A stretch of DNA of 64,000 bases from Beta vulgaris subsp. vulgaris (GCF_026745355.1 NC_079203.1:2175249-2239248), one strand, 5' to 3'; counted from the stretch's first letter, positions 1 to 10,936 are shown. Notes: generated by a model from the sequence alone, not told the origin. Translations and numbers: made by a program.

Positions 1-600
1 GGCCAAGGTCTGATGACGTCGTCCGAACGGGTGCCTTGGGATACTTAGCTTAAATTTGGCTAAATATAAAAGCGAAATGACAAAGAGGGAAGAAGCCTCA
101 TGCTGGCCGAGCGAGTAGGACGTCGTTCAGTCGAAGACTGATGACGCCATCCCAACGGGTGCCTTGGGACACTTAGCCTAAATTTGGCTAAGTATAAACG
201 GGTCTCCGCAAAAGGGGATGGAGCCTCATGCTGGTCGAGTAGGTAGGACGTCGTTCGGCCAAGGGCTGATGACGCCGATAATGGGTTCCTTGGGATACCT
301 AGCCCAAATTTGGCTAAATATAAAAGCGACTCGACAAAGAGGGAAGAAGCCTCATGCTAGTCGAGTGGGTAGGACGTCGTTCGACCAATGGTCGATGAGC
401 CCAATGTTGATCGAGTGGGTGCCAACGAGGTACTTAGCTTGAATTTGGCTAAGTATGAGAAGCGATTTGGATAAGGACTAAGAAGTCTCATGTTGGCCGA
501 GTGGGTAGGACGTCGTTCGGCCAAGGGCTAATGATCCCCATGTTGACCGAGTGGGTGCCAATGAGGTACTTAGCTTGAACTTGGCTAAGTATTTGAGTGA
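1..600. repeat. Tandem array, unit about 128 bp (edge of array)
   Basis: About four and a half degenerate units follow each other. Each carries the block GTAGGACGTCGTTCGGCCAAG, then a gatgacg/gatgagc step, then a cttagc..aatttggctaa block. Equivalent points fall near 11, 139, 268, 393 and 530, so the period is about 125-135 bp. The last two units have diverged together (both read ..gttgaNcgagtgggtgcca). The array runs off the left edge, so its full size is unknown. It could be satellite DNA or subterminal repeats of a larger transposon; nothing seen decides this. Confidence 0.85.
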
Positions 601-627
601 CGCTCCTCAAATTGCATACAAACACCC

Positions 628-700
628 CGAATATGGGGTCGATGAGAGTCGAACTCCCGACCATGAGGTTGGGAGGTGGGAGCTCCAACCATTAGGCTTC
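628..700 (-). repeat. tRNA-derived SINE-like head
   Basis: Read on the minus strand, AGCCTAATGGTTGGAGC resembles a pol III A box and GGGAGTTCGACTCTC contains a B-box-like GTTCGACTC. The spacing suits a tRNA-derived promoter, but no proper acceptor stem or anticodon arm can be folded. It looks like a SINE head or tRNA-related remnant joined to the neighbouring LINE fragment, not a tRNA gene. Confidence 0.45.
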
Positions 701-975
701 CACATGATTCTCTGAAAAATGACGTTGATAACCAAGAGTTATCACCCTCTACAATAATGTTGTCAATAATTAAGAAACAAGCAGCTTTGAGGTCTTCCTT
801 AAGATCCCAAGCTTTAGCTTGTACGGTGGAACAAGAAGGGCCAATAGAATTAGCTTCAGCCAACAACATATCACCTAAATGGTTCGGAATTACAAACCCA
901 AAAGCTGCTTTACCATTCTTAAGTTTAGAGCCATCAAATTTCACTTTGAAATGGTTTAACTTGGGAGAATACCGA
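700..975 (-). pseudogene. LINE-derived RNase H domain fragment
   Basis: The minus-strand frame between these points encodes a plant RNase H-like domain (RVT_3 type), as found at the C-terminus of plant L1-type LINEs and loose paralogues. Visible features are FKVKFDGS near the start (first catalytic Asp context), a GFVIPNHLG strand, a QAKAWDLKEDLKAA helix in place of the usual EA-A-ALR-GL helix, and IIVEGDN (second Asp context). There is no reverse transcriptase upstream, and the frame runs into the tRNA-like sequence at its 3' side. This is a truncated remnant without coding function. Confidence 0.65.
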
Positions 976-1664
976 ATCAAGGCCATTCGACTTCTATTGG
1001 GCATAAGATTGAAAAAAATCTTTATTTGGTGAGTTGATGAAATTTTCTGTATATGAAATATAAGACCAATTTTGAAAGTAGTTACGAATAAGCTCATTAT
1101 ATACCACGCTCAAAAGGTAGAATTATTGAAAATGACCTTATCATTTTTAACAAATCAAATGAACCATAACTCCACAAGGCCATAAAAGATGAGTAGTAAA
1201 TTAACACGCTCTATGCTCTCAAAAAACTTTTGTATACCCTATATTAGGAGTTAAGCATGCTTTTGGTAACTCATCGTTCAAAAGTTTCTAATCTCAATTT
1301 TTTTTTTCTTTTATGACCTCAGGTCATATTTTTGGGTAGTTTAACTTAACCACACATAAACTCAAGGTTGACTATTGCTAGTTTACAAAAGATAGAAAGC
1401 CACATGATTTAACCTTTTAATGCAATAAATTGATTAACAAAATTTTAAAAAAGAATATGTAAATATATAACCTCTCCACCCAAATAATGCAAAATTTCAT
1501 ATAATTGGACTAAAAATTTATAAAATTTGGATGTGATTGTTCCTTTATTACTGTAATGAATTTGGTCGAGACTTGTAATACTATTTAGTTACATTACTTA
1601 GTTGACATTTCCAGAAAAAAAAGATAGATGATCCTCTAATTTTGTTCATCAAATTCACCCAAGT

Positions 1665-1826
1665 TATATATATATATACATATATATACACATATATATA
1701 CACACATATATATATAGATACATATATATACACATACATATATATATATATACATATATATATACATATACATATATATATATACACACATATATATATA
1801 CATATATATATACATATATATGTATA
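1665..1826. repeat. TA/CA-rich microsatellite
   Basis: About 160 bp of alternating tatatata and tacacata runs, an AT-dominated compound dinucleotide repeat. The reading frames across it (poly Tyr-Ile) are low-complexity artefacts. Confidence 0.9.
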
Positions 1827-1840
1827 AGGGCAAGATCACA

Positions 1841-2311
1841 TGAGAATGCTCCTTACATGAGAAATGAGAATGAATCTCAACCACACGATTTGACTAGAGT
1901 TACAATACTTGTTTATTAGAGTTATACCCCTAAAAATTTTTGGGCCCAAAAATTTTTTTTTTTTTGAATTTTTTCTAATATTCTTTTTTTTTTTTGAGTT
2001 ACTTCACTTTTTCATTAGAGTTACTTCACTTTTTTTTTTTTTTAGTTACTTCACTTTTTATAGAAGTGAGTTCATATGAGAATGCATATACTTACATGAG
2101 AAATGAAAATGAATTTTACGCGCTATAACTCTTATGAAAAAGTGATGTAACTCCAAAAAAAGAATATTAGAGAAAAATAAAACTCAAAAAAAAAAATTTT
2201 TTGGGCTCAAAATTTTTTAGGAGGGTATAACTCTAATGAACAAGTATTGTAACTCTAATCCAATCGCGTGGTTGAGATTCATTCTCATTTCTCATGTAAG
2301 GAGCATTCTCA
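1841..2311. mobile_element. Foldback MITE with ~120-bp terminal inverted repeats
   Basis: The left arm from 1841 (TGAGAATGCTCCTTACATG) is the reverse complement, with few mismatches, of the right arm ending at 2311. The pairing runs about 115-130 bp and includes the T/A homopolymers near the centre. The centre (2060-2165) holds a further degraded copy of the same termini, suggesting nesting or internal duplication. No coding capacity. I could not identify a clear target duplication, so the superfamily is left open. Confidence 0.8.
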
Positions 2312-2595
2312 TATTGATTGGAGTTTCAAATTATAATACTTGGGTTGCCTTTTCTTATGATGGAAGGAAGTCATTTGTAATTGTTTCTTTTTTTTTTTTT
2401 TTTTTAAAGATGATCCATTTTTGAAGTGAATGTAATGACAAAGAAACAAATAAATTGAAAAAAAGGAATCATTGTTGGACAGTTTGAAAAATTTAGAAAA
2501 CCTAGACAATCGATGAATATTACACTATAACTATTAATGTTACTGATTTATAAAGATAAACGTTTTTATATAAAGTATTACAAGATTTGTTTTAA

Positions 2596-3147
2596 TCTCT
2601 ATTTTATAAGCCAAGGGAGGAGGTGCGGCGTCCTTTTTTGAAGTGACTAGAATACCTTTTAATAATTTAAAATAATATTTTTCTTTTTATAAAAAATTTA
2701 AAAATGAGAATCAATGAAACTTGCCATATAGGTCAAAATAGAATATGCAATACCATTAATAAGTTGACAAACTAGATTGACACAATCAATTCATGAAATC
2801 AATTATCAATTAGAATCTTCAACCAAAAAAAGTTAGAAATATATCGTGATAACATAATATTTCATATTTACAAAGGTCAAACAATATGATTTACTAATAT
2901 TTATAATTGTTAAAGAATTATATTAAAGTTGCTGAAAATAAATTACTAAATCATCGACCAAATTTTTCAGTGACGGTATCGAACAGTTAAAAATCATTCA
3001 CCTTTAATTTAAAAAAATAATAACATCTACAAAAGAGCCTCAATAATTTAAATCAATACCAAAATAATTTTAGATTAAAAAAATATGTCCATTTATATAT
3101 ACCTACATAAGATTGTCGACGCACGCATCGCGTGCATATGCAACTAG
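2596..3147 (+). mobile_element. Non-autonomous Helitron-like element
   Basis: The 5' end starts with TCTCTATTTTATAAG directly after an A. The 3' end has a perfect 6-bp hairpin, GCACGC-ATC-GCGTGC (3121-3135), 8 nt before CTAG (3144-3147), which is followed by T. A 5' TC, a subterminal hairpin, a CTRR 3' end and insertion between A and T are Helitron hallmarks. No Rep/helicase is encoded. The same hairpin ends three other elements in this window. Confidence 0.75.
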
Positions 3148-3818
3148 TATATGTTTTACCTAATGTCAATTTTATACTATTTTTACTGATTGAGGATTTA
3201 AAATATGAAGGATCAGAATTGTGTATTGACAAACACAAAAAATCAAAATAGTAAAGTCTTGTCGATTTTTTTCTTTTTTTAAGTAGTATTATAGAGTATT
3301 ACCAAAGCTAAATAGCTTATAAAGGATCATGTACAAGCAACATATAAGTTAACACATGAAATAAAACAAAGTTTATAACCAAAAATGCATACTCTAGTCC
3401 CTCTTGTTCCTCACTTGGTGAGTGCATCAATTGCATACTTTTCAAATATGTGGTCAAAGTATAGTTTAGTATTGGATCTAAAACGTACTCTAAGAAAGGG
3501 ACTAGACATATTTAAAGCATCAACCAACCAAATTCAAGTGCTTTTATTTCTCGAAAGTTATGATGGATAATAATATAGATAATATTTAATCCCAAATTTA
3601 AATACTACTTATGATAATCAAGTTATTCTCTATAACACGCTTAAATGCATCACACATTACACATAGAGACAAAATGACATTATGTTTTGAAGCAATCTAT
3701 TATTTCATTATTCGTTTATAAAGGTAGTTACTTTGATAAGTCATTTACTTAGAAGGACTTCCCTTGCATTGCACTCGTCCTTCAATTATTTGGCCATGCA
3801 ATACTTGTAAAAAAAAAA

Positions 3819-4344
3819 GATTTTTTGTCCCAAACTACCTTTAAATTTCATGTTGTTGCGAGAAACTACCTTATAAAAAAATCGTTGTCCCAAACTACCT
3901 TACTTTTACCATTTTGTTGTTGACAACTACCTTAGGCCGGTTTCCGACGCTGACTTTTGTTTTTTCCGCTTTTTTAATGTCATGTTACATCACTTGACCT
4001 CTTCAAACCCTTTTTAAAATTTTTCCCACCCTAATTTCCTCATTTTTCGCTGTGCGCACGCTCTCTCCCTCATATTTACGTGATACTTTGTACCACCAAT
4101 CCACCATTAAATTCCTCTTCTACTTAAATTAAAATTGAAACAATCACCCTCCTCAATTCCCACAAGGGTAATTTTGTTTTTCCCACAATTTTGAACAGAA
4201 AAAACAAAAGTCAACGCCGAAAACTGGCAAAAGGTAGTTGTCAACAACAAAATTGTAAAGTAAGGTAGTTTAGGACAACAATTTTTCATAAGGTAGTTTC
4301 TCGCAAAAACTTGAAAGTTAAAGGTAATTTGGGACAAAAAATCC
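3819..4344. mobile_element. Foldback MITE with ~145-bp terminal inverted repeats
   Basis: The left arm starts GATTTTTTGTCCCAAACTAC and is matched, inverted, by the right arm ending near 4344. Pairing continues for about 145 bp, through the block around TTGTTGTTGACAACTACCTT, with roughly 85-90 percent identity by eye. The ~230-bp core is pyrimidine-rich and non-coding. The structure suits a Mutator-like foldback element, but I found no convincing 9-bp target duplication. Confidence 0.8.
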
Positions 4345-4469
4345 CATCAAATATAAATCAATTTTGAATTTAATAGAGAATATGCAAATATACTCACATT
4401 ATTCTATGTAGATATACTTGTTATATTATGGTAGATTTTATTTTTTAGCAAATATCTTTTGTATAGATC

Positions 4470-5450
4470 ATATTTCGTCATAAGTACAAGGATATAGGTG
4501 AATTTGAACGCTATAAGGCGCGTTTGGTTGCTAATGGTAACTCTCAACAGGTTGGGGTTGACCGTGATGAGACTTTCAGTCCGGTGGTTAAACCGGCCAC
4601 AATTAGACTGTCTTAAGCATTGCTATGGGTAAGTAGTGGCCTATTATTCACCAGCTTGATGTTAAGAACGCGTTTCTTCATGGTTCTCTCAAAGAAACGG
4701 TTTATATGCATCAACCTCCTGGTTTTGTAAATCCCAGGACTCCGACATACGTCCGCAAACTACGTAAATCTCCTTAAGGATTGAAACAATCGTGCTTGGT
4801 ACCAGTGCTTTGCTCACTATCTTTGCAGATTGGCTTCACTTGCAGCACTAGTGATTCTTCTATCTTTATCCTCCACTCTAGTACTCACATTGCTTACTTG
4901 TTATTATATGTGGATGATATTGTTTTGACAACTTCCTCGGATGCTCTCCATGATCGTATCATCTCTCTTCTGAAAGCAGAATTTACCATGACTGATGTGA
5001 ACAAACTGAGTTACTGAGGATTTCTGTGCAACGCACCTCCACCAATATGTTTCTTTGTTAGAAAAAATATGCTAAGGACATTATTCAGTGTGCTAACATG
5101 TCCAACTGCAAATTTGTGGCCACTCCGGGCTGTTGACACCAACTCCAAACTCAATGCATCAGATGGTTCTCTTGTTTCTGACCCCACTCTCTACAGAAGC
5201 CTTGCTTCAATATTCCAAATGTACATCCACTCGTCCTGAATCCTAACATAGCTTATGCCGTTCAGCAGGTAAGCCTTTTCATGCATGCTCCCCTGGAGCC
5301 TCACTTTATCGTAAGTGTATCGTTCAGTATATCCAATGCACTCTTGATCATGATCTTCATCTATATCCCATTGGTCCGAATCAGTTGGTTACTTATACTG
5401 ATGCTGATTGGGGTGGTTGTCCTGATACTAGATGATCCACCTCAGATTAC
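4470..5450 (+). pseudogene. Ty1/copia reverse transcriptase remnant
   Basis: Decayed copia pol. Conceptual translation gives, in order, [48 protein letters not shown] and LLYVDDIVLTT. The last is the RT catalytic YVDD motif and is followed by a SLLKAEFTMTD segment. Stops and frame changes interrupt nearly every block (for example after 4613 and near 4775), and the copy ends near 5450 with no RNase H or LTR. It is older and more decayed than the copia element at 21445-29464. No function is expected. Confidence 0.85.
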
Positions 5451-5610
5451 TATATCTGAACATTGAAAAAACACTCTTTTTTTATATAAATTATTAAAGT
5501 GGGTTATACATATCCTCTTATGTTTCTAAATAAGTGAAACATCTTTTGCACTTGCGGATCACAACTTTGATTAGTAGATATATCTATCACCATCTTTATG
5601 TACCTTGAGA

Positions 5611-6544
5611 CTTAGGCTATGTTCAGTTCACCTCATTTTTGCTTATTTCAGATCAGATAAGTTCAGATCATGCTTATATTTAAAACTCATTAATACTATT
5701 AATACTATTATTTACCAGTACATTTGTTCAAAAGGATTATTATTGTTGTTGTTGTACTTATTAATTATATATTAATATTGGTAATTATTATTAATCTCGT
5801 TGTTATCATTATAAATGTCATTGTTATCATTGTTTTAAGTTATTTTGTTGTTATTAAATAATAGAAAATTAAAAGCCACGTGTTAAGAACATAAGATTGG
5901 CGCAAAAATAAGAAATATATAAAATATGATAGCTCAAATTCATGACAACGAAACTACTAAGTTCGGATTACATTTTAAAATAAGCTAAGTGCGAGATACA
6001 AATTATAAATTTAGATCTGGTATACCTCTTCCTACTGAATTTCAAATCTCTCTAGCTATTTGAAGTTGCACACTATCCATTTCTTTCTTGCGCAAGTCAT
6101 AGTTGTTTGTATATCTTATTTTATTTTATATGAAACAAAAAGAGTTGAGTCTGCCGACTTCTCAAGTGTGAAACATTTTTATTAAGGGAAAGTGTGAAAT
6201 ATTTTATAAATGCTCTTATAAATTAATGACTTAGGTTATATAATTATTTTTAGTAATAATTATTATTATGATTATAATTATTGTTGTTGTTATTATAATA
6301 ATGATAATAATAATAATTATTAATAAAAGTTGTGTAAAAGTTGTGATAGAAATAAAATGATAATAATAGTAGTACTATAAATAAGATCTTATAATGTATT
6401 GCATTATATTGATACAAATTAATAATATAATAGTAATAATATATTTTATAAAAGATAAGATCTTGTTAATCAAATCAGATCAGATCAGATCAGATGAGAT
6501 AAGTTTAGATCAGAAAATTTCAGGTGAACTAAACACAACCTAAG
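5611..6544. mobile_element. MITE-like element with CTTAGG...CCTAAG ends
   Basis: The left end CTTAGGCTATGTTCAGTTC is mirrored by the right end GGTGAACTAAACACAACC followed by TAAG (22 bp with three mismatches). Next to each terminus lie (aga/gat)tcag-type repeats: gatcagataagttcagatc on the left and repeated cagatcagat on the right. Subterminal repeats like these are common in hAT and PIF-type elements. The interior is AT-rich with many ATT/TTG runs and no reading frame. No certain target duplication. Confidence 0.7.
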
Positions 6545-6635
6545 TTAGGTGTCCTTTAAGCGCAAGTAATAGCTTTAACCCCCCTTATGCTATTTCTTAT
6601 TTATGGATTTGAAAGCTACCCCCTAATATTTTAAA

Positions 6636-7740
6636 CGAGTTTTTTCACCAAATGCACCTAACAAAAAAATTTATTCACCAGATATCCCAAATATTGACGG
6701 CCGTTAGTCTCCGTTAGTGTTTATTTACAAGTTTGTCCTAAGTCAACCTAATTAGCCCTAAGTCAACCTAATTAACCCTAAGTCAACCTAATTAACCTTA
6801 ACTAATCCTAATCCTAACCCTAACCCTCTCTCCCCTAACCCACCAGCCCCCACCCCCTAACAACCCCAGCCCCCATCCCACCACCCCACCACCAACCTTG
6901 GCCCCACCAACCCCCTCCCCCGCAGCCACCAACACCAGCCCCCCCACCCACAACCAGCAACACCAGACCCACCCCCGCCCCCTCACCCGCAGCCACCAAC
7001 ACCAGACACCCTCCGACAACTCCCTCTCCCGCAACCCCCTGCACGCAACCCTAGACCCACCCTCCCGCAACACCCTATCCCAGAACCCCCTTCCGCGACT
7101 CCTTATCTCTCTTCGCTTGCGGTGGTGGTGGGATCTCCACCGACTCCCTCTCTTGTAACCCCCTACACGCAACCCCAAACCCACCCTCCCGCAACCCCCT
7201 CTCCCGCAACCCCCTCCCACGACTCCCTTTCCCCCAACTCCCTCTCTCTTCGCTTGGTGTGGTGGGATCTCTGGCGAATCGAGCTCTTCAAATCGACGTA
7301 ACAAAGATCTCCGCGGGGTTGGGGAGGATTCGGGCAGGGGGAGGAGGAGCACGCGGCTGCGGGCTGAGGGAGAAGGGGTTGCGGGGGAGGAGGGGGAGAG
7401 GGAGCTGCGTGGGAGGTGGAGGGGAGGGGGGATGGTGGGGATAGGGTGGTTGGGGGTGGTGGGTTAGGGTTAGTTAGGTTTTTAGGTTTTTTAGGTTAGT
7501 TAGAGTTTTTTAGGGTTAATTAGGGTTAATGACTAACAGAGTTAACATCCGTTAGTCATTAAGGGTATTATTTGTCATTTTTTAAAAAAATTGTGGTATC
7601 TGTTAAATTTTTTTAAAAGTTATGGGTATCTGGTGAATTTTGAAAAAAAGTTGGGACATTTGGTGAATAAATTTTTTTTTTTTTTTTTGAGGGGTGGTGA
7701 ATAAATTTTTTTTGTCAAGGGATATTTGGTGAAAAAAACG
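6636..7740. mobile_element. Mutator-like foldback element, 9-bp TSD, C/G-rich core
   Basis: The ends read CGAGTTTTTTCACCAAAT on the left and, inverted, CGTTTTTTTCACCAAAT on the right. The direct repeat TATTTTAAA flanks the element exactly (6627-6635 and 7741-7749). Nine bases is the duplication length of Mutator-like elements. Inside the arms are inverted blocks related to CCGTTAGTC and to CTAACCCTAACCC. The core is strongly strand-biased: C-rich at 6830-7240 (cccctctcccgcaacccc units) and G-rich at 7320-7450. No transposase is visible. Proline- or glycine-rich frames here follow from composition and are not called as genes. Confidence 0.85.
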
Positions 7741-7759
7741 TATTTTAAAAGTTTGTGAG

Positions 7760-8660
7760 GATGACCTTCCTACTAAAGGTAGACTCCAAAAAAGCCATGT
7801 CTCCCTCCCTTAGGGAAGTATTCTTTGCAATCACCACTCTGGGAATTCTAAACATCTTATGTTCCATTGTCCCTTTACTCTATACGTTTTCCAATGGATG
7901 CATTCTCGTCTTAATTGGAGTATGCTTCCTACTATTTCCTTAACAGAAGATGTGATTGACTAGATACAGTTCATTTTTGTATAAAATGGTGGATTGTCTG
8001 GTTTACCGGAAATAAATTAAAGTTACTTTTCAAAAAGACCAATCCTCGCCTATTAGCAAGATAAATTCTATTAGTAATATTTTCAAGAACTGGATTAAAT
8101 ACCAACAGATGATGGTCATTAGTCTTTCCTCTCCCAAGGCTCATTTGATCTCCTATCCCCCATCCTAAAACTGGTTTAAATTAACTTTCATGGGATAAAA
8201 TTTGAGAATGATAAAGCTTTTTATGGCTTTACAATCCGAAATCATCTTTTTGTCACCTTTGTTTTGCTGGGCCAATGCTCTTTCTCGGTCGATTACTCAA
8301 TTCTCAAACCTGAAACTTGAGGTTTGCAGGAAGGTATCAACACGTCGTTGTTTCTCGACATCAATTCTCTTATTATTATTGAAGGTGACGATTTGGTGGT
8401 GATCAACTCTATTCATTACAGTTGGAAAGTTCGTAGGAGATTAACTCACTGATTATGGATACTCTGAATTGTCTGCAAGAGGTCTGCATCGTCCACTATT
8501 TAAGGAGAATCAAGTTGCGGATTTTATGGCTCATAGAGGTCATGATGCGACCTATCTTCTATCTTGATTCTCCTCTTCTAACGTTTTGTTTTATTCCATC
8601 ATCCGTAAGGATGCTGTGGGCTAGTCTTATATTATTTTCAAGGTCAGACCTAGTGTTTCT
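7760..8660 (+). pseudogene. LINE remnant: zinc-binding RT tail plus RNase H
   Basis: Broken coding sequence of a plant L1-type LINE C-terminus. Near 7760-7960 the frame gives LPTKGRLQKSHVSLP and MFHCPFTLYVFQWMHSRLNW, the zf-RVT region, with the usual Cys pairs partly lost. From 8190 the RNase H domain appears in shifted frames: FENDKAFYGFTIRNHL, LFLDINSLIIIEGDD (second catalytic Asp context) and, near 8510-8550, NQVADFMAHRGHDATYL (the His/Asp region). Several frameshifts and stops separate these blocks. No terminal poly(A) or target duplication was recognised. Confidence 0.75.
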
Positions 8661-8744
8661 CTCCTTTTAAATATTTTTTAACAAAATCCACCAATATTTC
8701 CTTAAAATTATTTTTATTAATTAATTTTTGTGGTAGATTGATAT

Positions 8745-9116
8745 CTTTCTCCGTCACACCCTTTTTTCTAGTTTGATGTGTTAATGAGTCTTTCAGGTAT
8801 TATTGTAATTGATTGGTTGATTTAGAGATTCTATTTGATTTATTAATCACAAATTATTAAACGAACTCTTAATCACAAATTATTAAAAGAGACGGTCTAA
8901 TTTTAATATAAAAGTAGACTTAATCAGATCACCAAATGGATTAAACTAGTCACTGAATGAAATCAAACCACTCGCTATTGGAATAAATCTGTTTTTAATA
9001 TGGGAATTGTCATTACCTAATTTTAGTTTAAAAGTAGGCCGTCTCTTACAAGACTAACTCAATATGCAAATAGTGTAAAATGTCAAAGCGTTACATTTAA
9101 TTTGAAACGGAGAAAG
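8745..9116. mobile_element. Stowaway-type MITE carrying a nested MITE
   Basis: The left end CTTTCTCCGTCACACCC and the right end ..TGAAACGGAGAAAG are inverted versions of the ctcc-cgt terminus typical of Stowaway (Tc1/mariner) MITEs. A TA follows the right end (9117-9118); on the left the flank reads ATAT. A second MITE sits inside it at 8878-9055. Confidence 0.7.
8878..9055 (-). mobile_element. MITE family copy A (GAGACGGTCTAATTTTA ends)
   Basis: One of three dispersed copies in this window (others at 39493-39650 and 42976-43150). One end reads ttattaaaAGAGACGGTCTA; the other, on the opposite strand, reads GTCTTGTAAGAGACGGCCTA. All copies share an ACTAGT..ATTAAACTAGTCAC-like middle. It lies inverted relative to the other two and inside the Stowaway-type element at 8745-9116, so it inserted later. 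Confidence 0.75.
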
Positions 9117-9860
9117 TACTAAATTTGAGAATAGAAAATCACAACAAATAAAGACAAGTAGTTGACATGCAATTTAGACCTCTACACCATTGACATGATA
9201 TCATGTTACTAATTTTGTAAAAAAGCATCACACAACTTTTACAAAATTGTTTTTCTTGCTCACCTATAAAGAATTTGTTTTTCTAGTACACCTAAATAAA
9301 TAAAAATTGTTTTTCTCTCTGAACTTTTTTGGCACTGTAGCCATGAGGACTGACCTCTATGACCCATATAAGTTATAATGGTCCATATCTATGGTCCATC
9401 TTCATGGCCAAACTCTTCTTTTTATCGTACTTAGTGGTAAAATCTTATTGTCTTTGCGGTATGAGGCAAAAGAAAATATAGGGTCACTAGGAAAAATCTT
9501 GTCTGTGGTAATTGGTATGACCTTATGATATGAGGCATCATAAATTTTTAGTGTCATGACTCATGAGTGACATAACTCATAAGTCACGGGTTTCTCACTT
9601 TCTTGTTGCTTGCTAATTGCTAAATTCTTTCATAATTCATCAATGCTTCTCATTCACTAAAAGAAAAAATTGTGATAACATTAGAATTTTTTTTTTTTTT
9701 GCTAGCATCGAGATGTCCGATCCATTTGTGTTAGTTGGATGGGTGTAATTTTACATTATCACGTGATTTATTTCTCTATCGGATTTGCGTATAAGTGCAT
9801 AAACAAAAAAGTATAAGAAGGTGTAATTTAAATTTGATCGGGTGTAAAATGAATGCTATA
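9117..9860. other. Non-coding AT-rich interval, nothing recognised
   Basis: No credible reading frame, tRNA or structured repeat was seen. There are T-homopolymers near 9690 and some short repeated words (ttgtttttct near 9250-9320). Host promoters or regulatory DNA cannot be judged by eye. Confidence 0.5.
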
Positions 9861-10148
9861 TCTCTATTCTATATGGAAAGAGGGGTAGGGCACTAAAATA
9901 TTAGAAACCCCATTTTACCCTCACTACATCTCTATTCTAACTACTTACTTTAATTAAAAAATAGAAAATGTAAAAAAAAAATACCTAATTAATTAAAAAA
10001 ATAAGAATAGGCATTGCAAAAAAGAAAACCATCAACAATTCAAATATCTCTAATTTATTAGATATAATTAACAATTAATTTAATTTTCTACATCCCCTAA
10101 AAAAAAATTCTACGTATTTTCGCACGCATCGCGTGCATATAAAACTAG
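9861..10148 (+). mobile_element. Helitron-like element, upstream copy of a tandem pair
   Basis: Starts TCTCTATTCTATATGGAAAG after an A (9860). It ends with hairpin GCACGC-ATC-GCGTGC (10122-10136), 8 nt, then CTAG (10145-10148) followed by T. At 288 bp it is non-coding. Its body (aggggtaggRc..., the taattaaaaa tracts and accRtcaacaatt) recurs in the element that begins at the very next base. Confidence 0.78.
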
Positions 10149-10427
10149 TATTTTTTATATATGTCAAGAGGGGTAGGACTCCAAAAAATAGAAAAAAAAG
10201 TAAGTAACTACTTACTTTAATTAAAAAGTAAAAATAAAAAAGGAACTGTCTATTAATTAAAAAAAGTAAAAAAGATAATAAAAAAAAGCTCACAAAAAGA
10301 AAACCGTCAACAATTAAAAAAAAACCTAATTTATTATATATAATTAACAATTAATTTAATTTTCTACATTTCCTAAAAAAATAATTTTCTATGTATTTTC
10401 GCACACATCGTGTGCATATAAAACTAA
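10149..10427 (+). mobile_element. Helitron-like element, downstream copy of a tandem pair
   Basis: Begins immediately after the CTAG of the copy at 9861-10148. It aligns with that copy along its length: AAGAGGGGTAGG near the start, AACCGTCAACAATT in the body, and the TATTTTCGCACACATCGTGTG hairpin region at the end. Hairpin 10401-10415 has compensating changes (GCACAC-ATC-GTGTGC), and the 3' end is CTAA (10424-10427) followed by T. The expected 5' TC is altered to TA. Confidence 0.7.
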
Positions 10428-10936
10428 TATACACTTAATTTAGAATATTGTGCTAATTAGTTTTACTGAGTTACTCATAAAATGTCGAGTTTACTCTTCA
10501 ACAACACTATTTAGTTTATGATTGGATATCGATGGATCACTTCATGTTTAATGTTTTTTGAAGGCACCCCCTAGTAGCCCTTTTAAAATGTGTGTAATTA
10601 AAATTTCTTTTACCATTCTAAATTTATTAGCCACTTATACCTCTTTTTAATTCGACAGATAAAAAGAGTGACCTAAATCTAGGAGAACTGAATATTCTTA
10701 TCCTAATCAGGCCCTAATCCTGGATCTAAGATAATTATCAAAACTCTTATGACTTTTTATTACACAAAATCACTATCATATAAGCCAATTCTTGAGAAGT
10801 TTGATGTCTATCTAAAATACCTTAAATGCTCATTACTTTTTTACTATTTTAAAACTTAATGTTAATATACTATGACTATTGCACATGTTTTCATAACTTG
10901 AAGCACGCGTTACGTGAAATTGAATTATATATATAT
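10428..10936. other. Non-coding interval, nothing recognised
   Basis: AT-rich with no supported gene. A weak hairpin CACG-CGTTA-CGTG near 10905 resembles the Helitron hairpin but lacks a CTRR end. Confidence 0.45.

Noticed and set aside
628..700. A canonical tRNA gene
   Set aside because: A and B boxes are present, but no acceptor stem or anticodon arm can be formed; better explained as a SINE head.
1581..1884. Tyr/Ile-rich small proteins
   Set aside because: Translation of an AT/CA microsatellite.
6798..7444. Gly- and Pro-rich proteins in the GC-rich core of the foldback element
   Set aside because: Frames on both strands arise from strand-biased low-complexity DNA inside a MITE-type element; no domain, start context or conservation seen.
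10895..10930. A fifth Helitron hairpin (CACG-CGTTA-CGTG)
   Set aside because: Stem is short and imperfect, and there is no CTRR-T after it.
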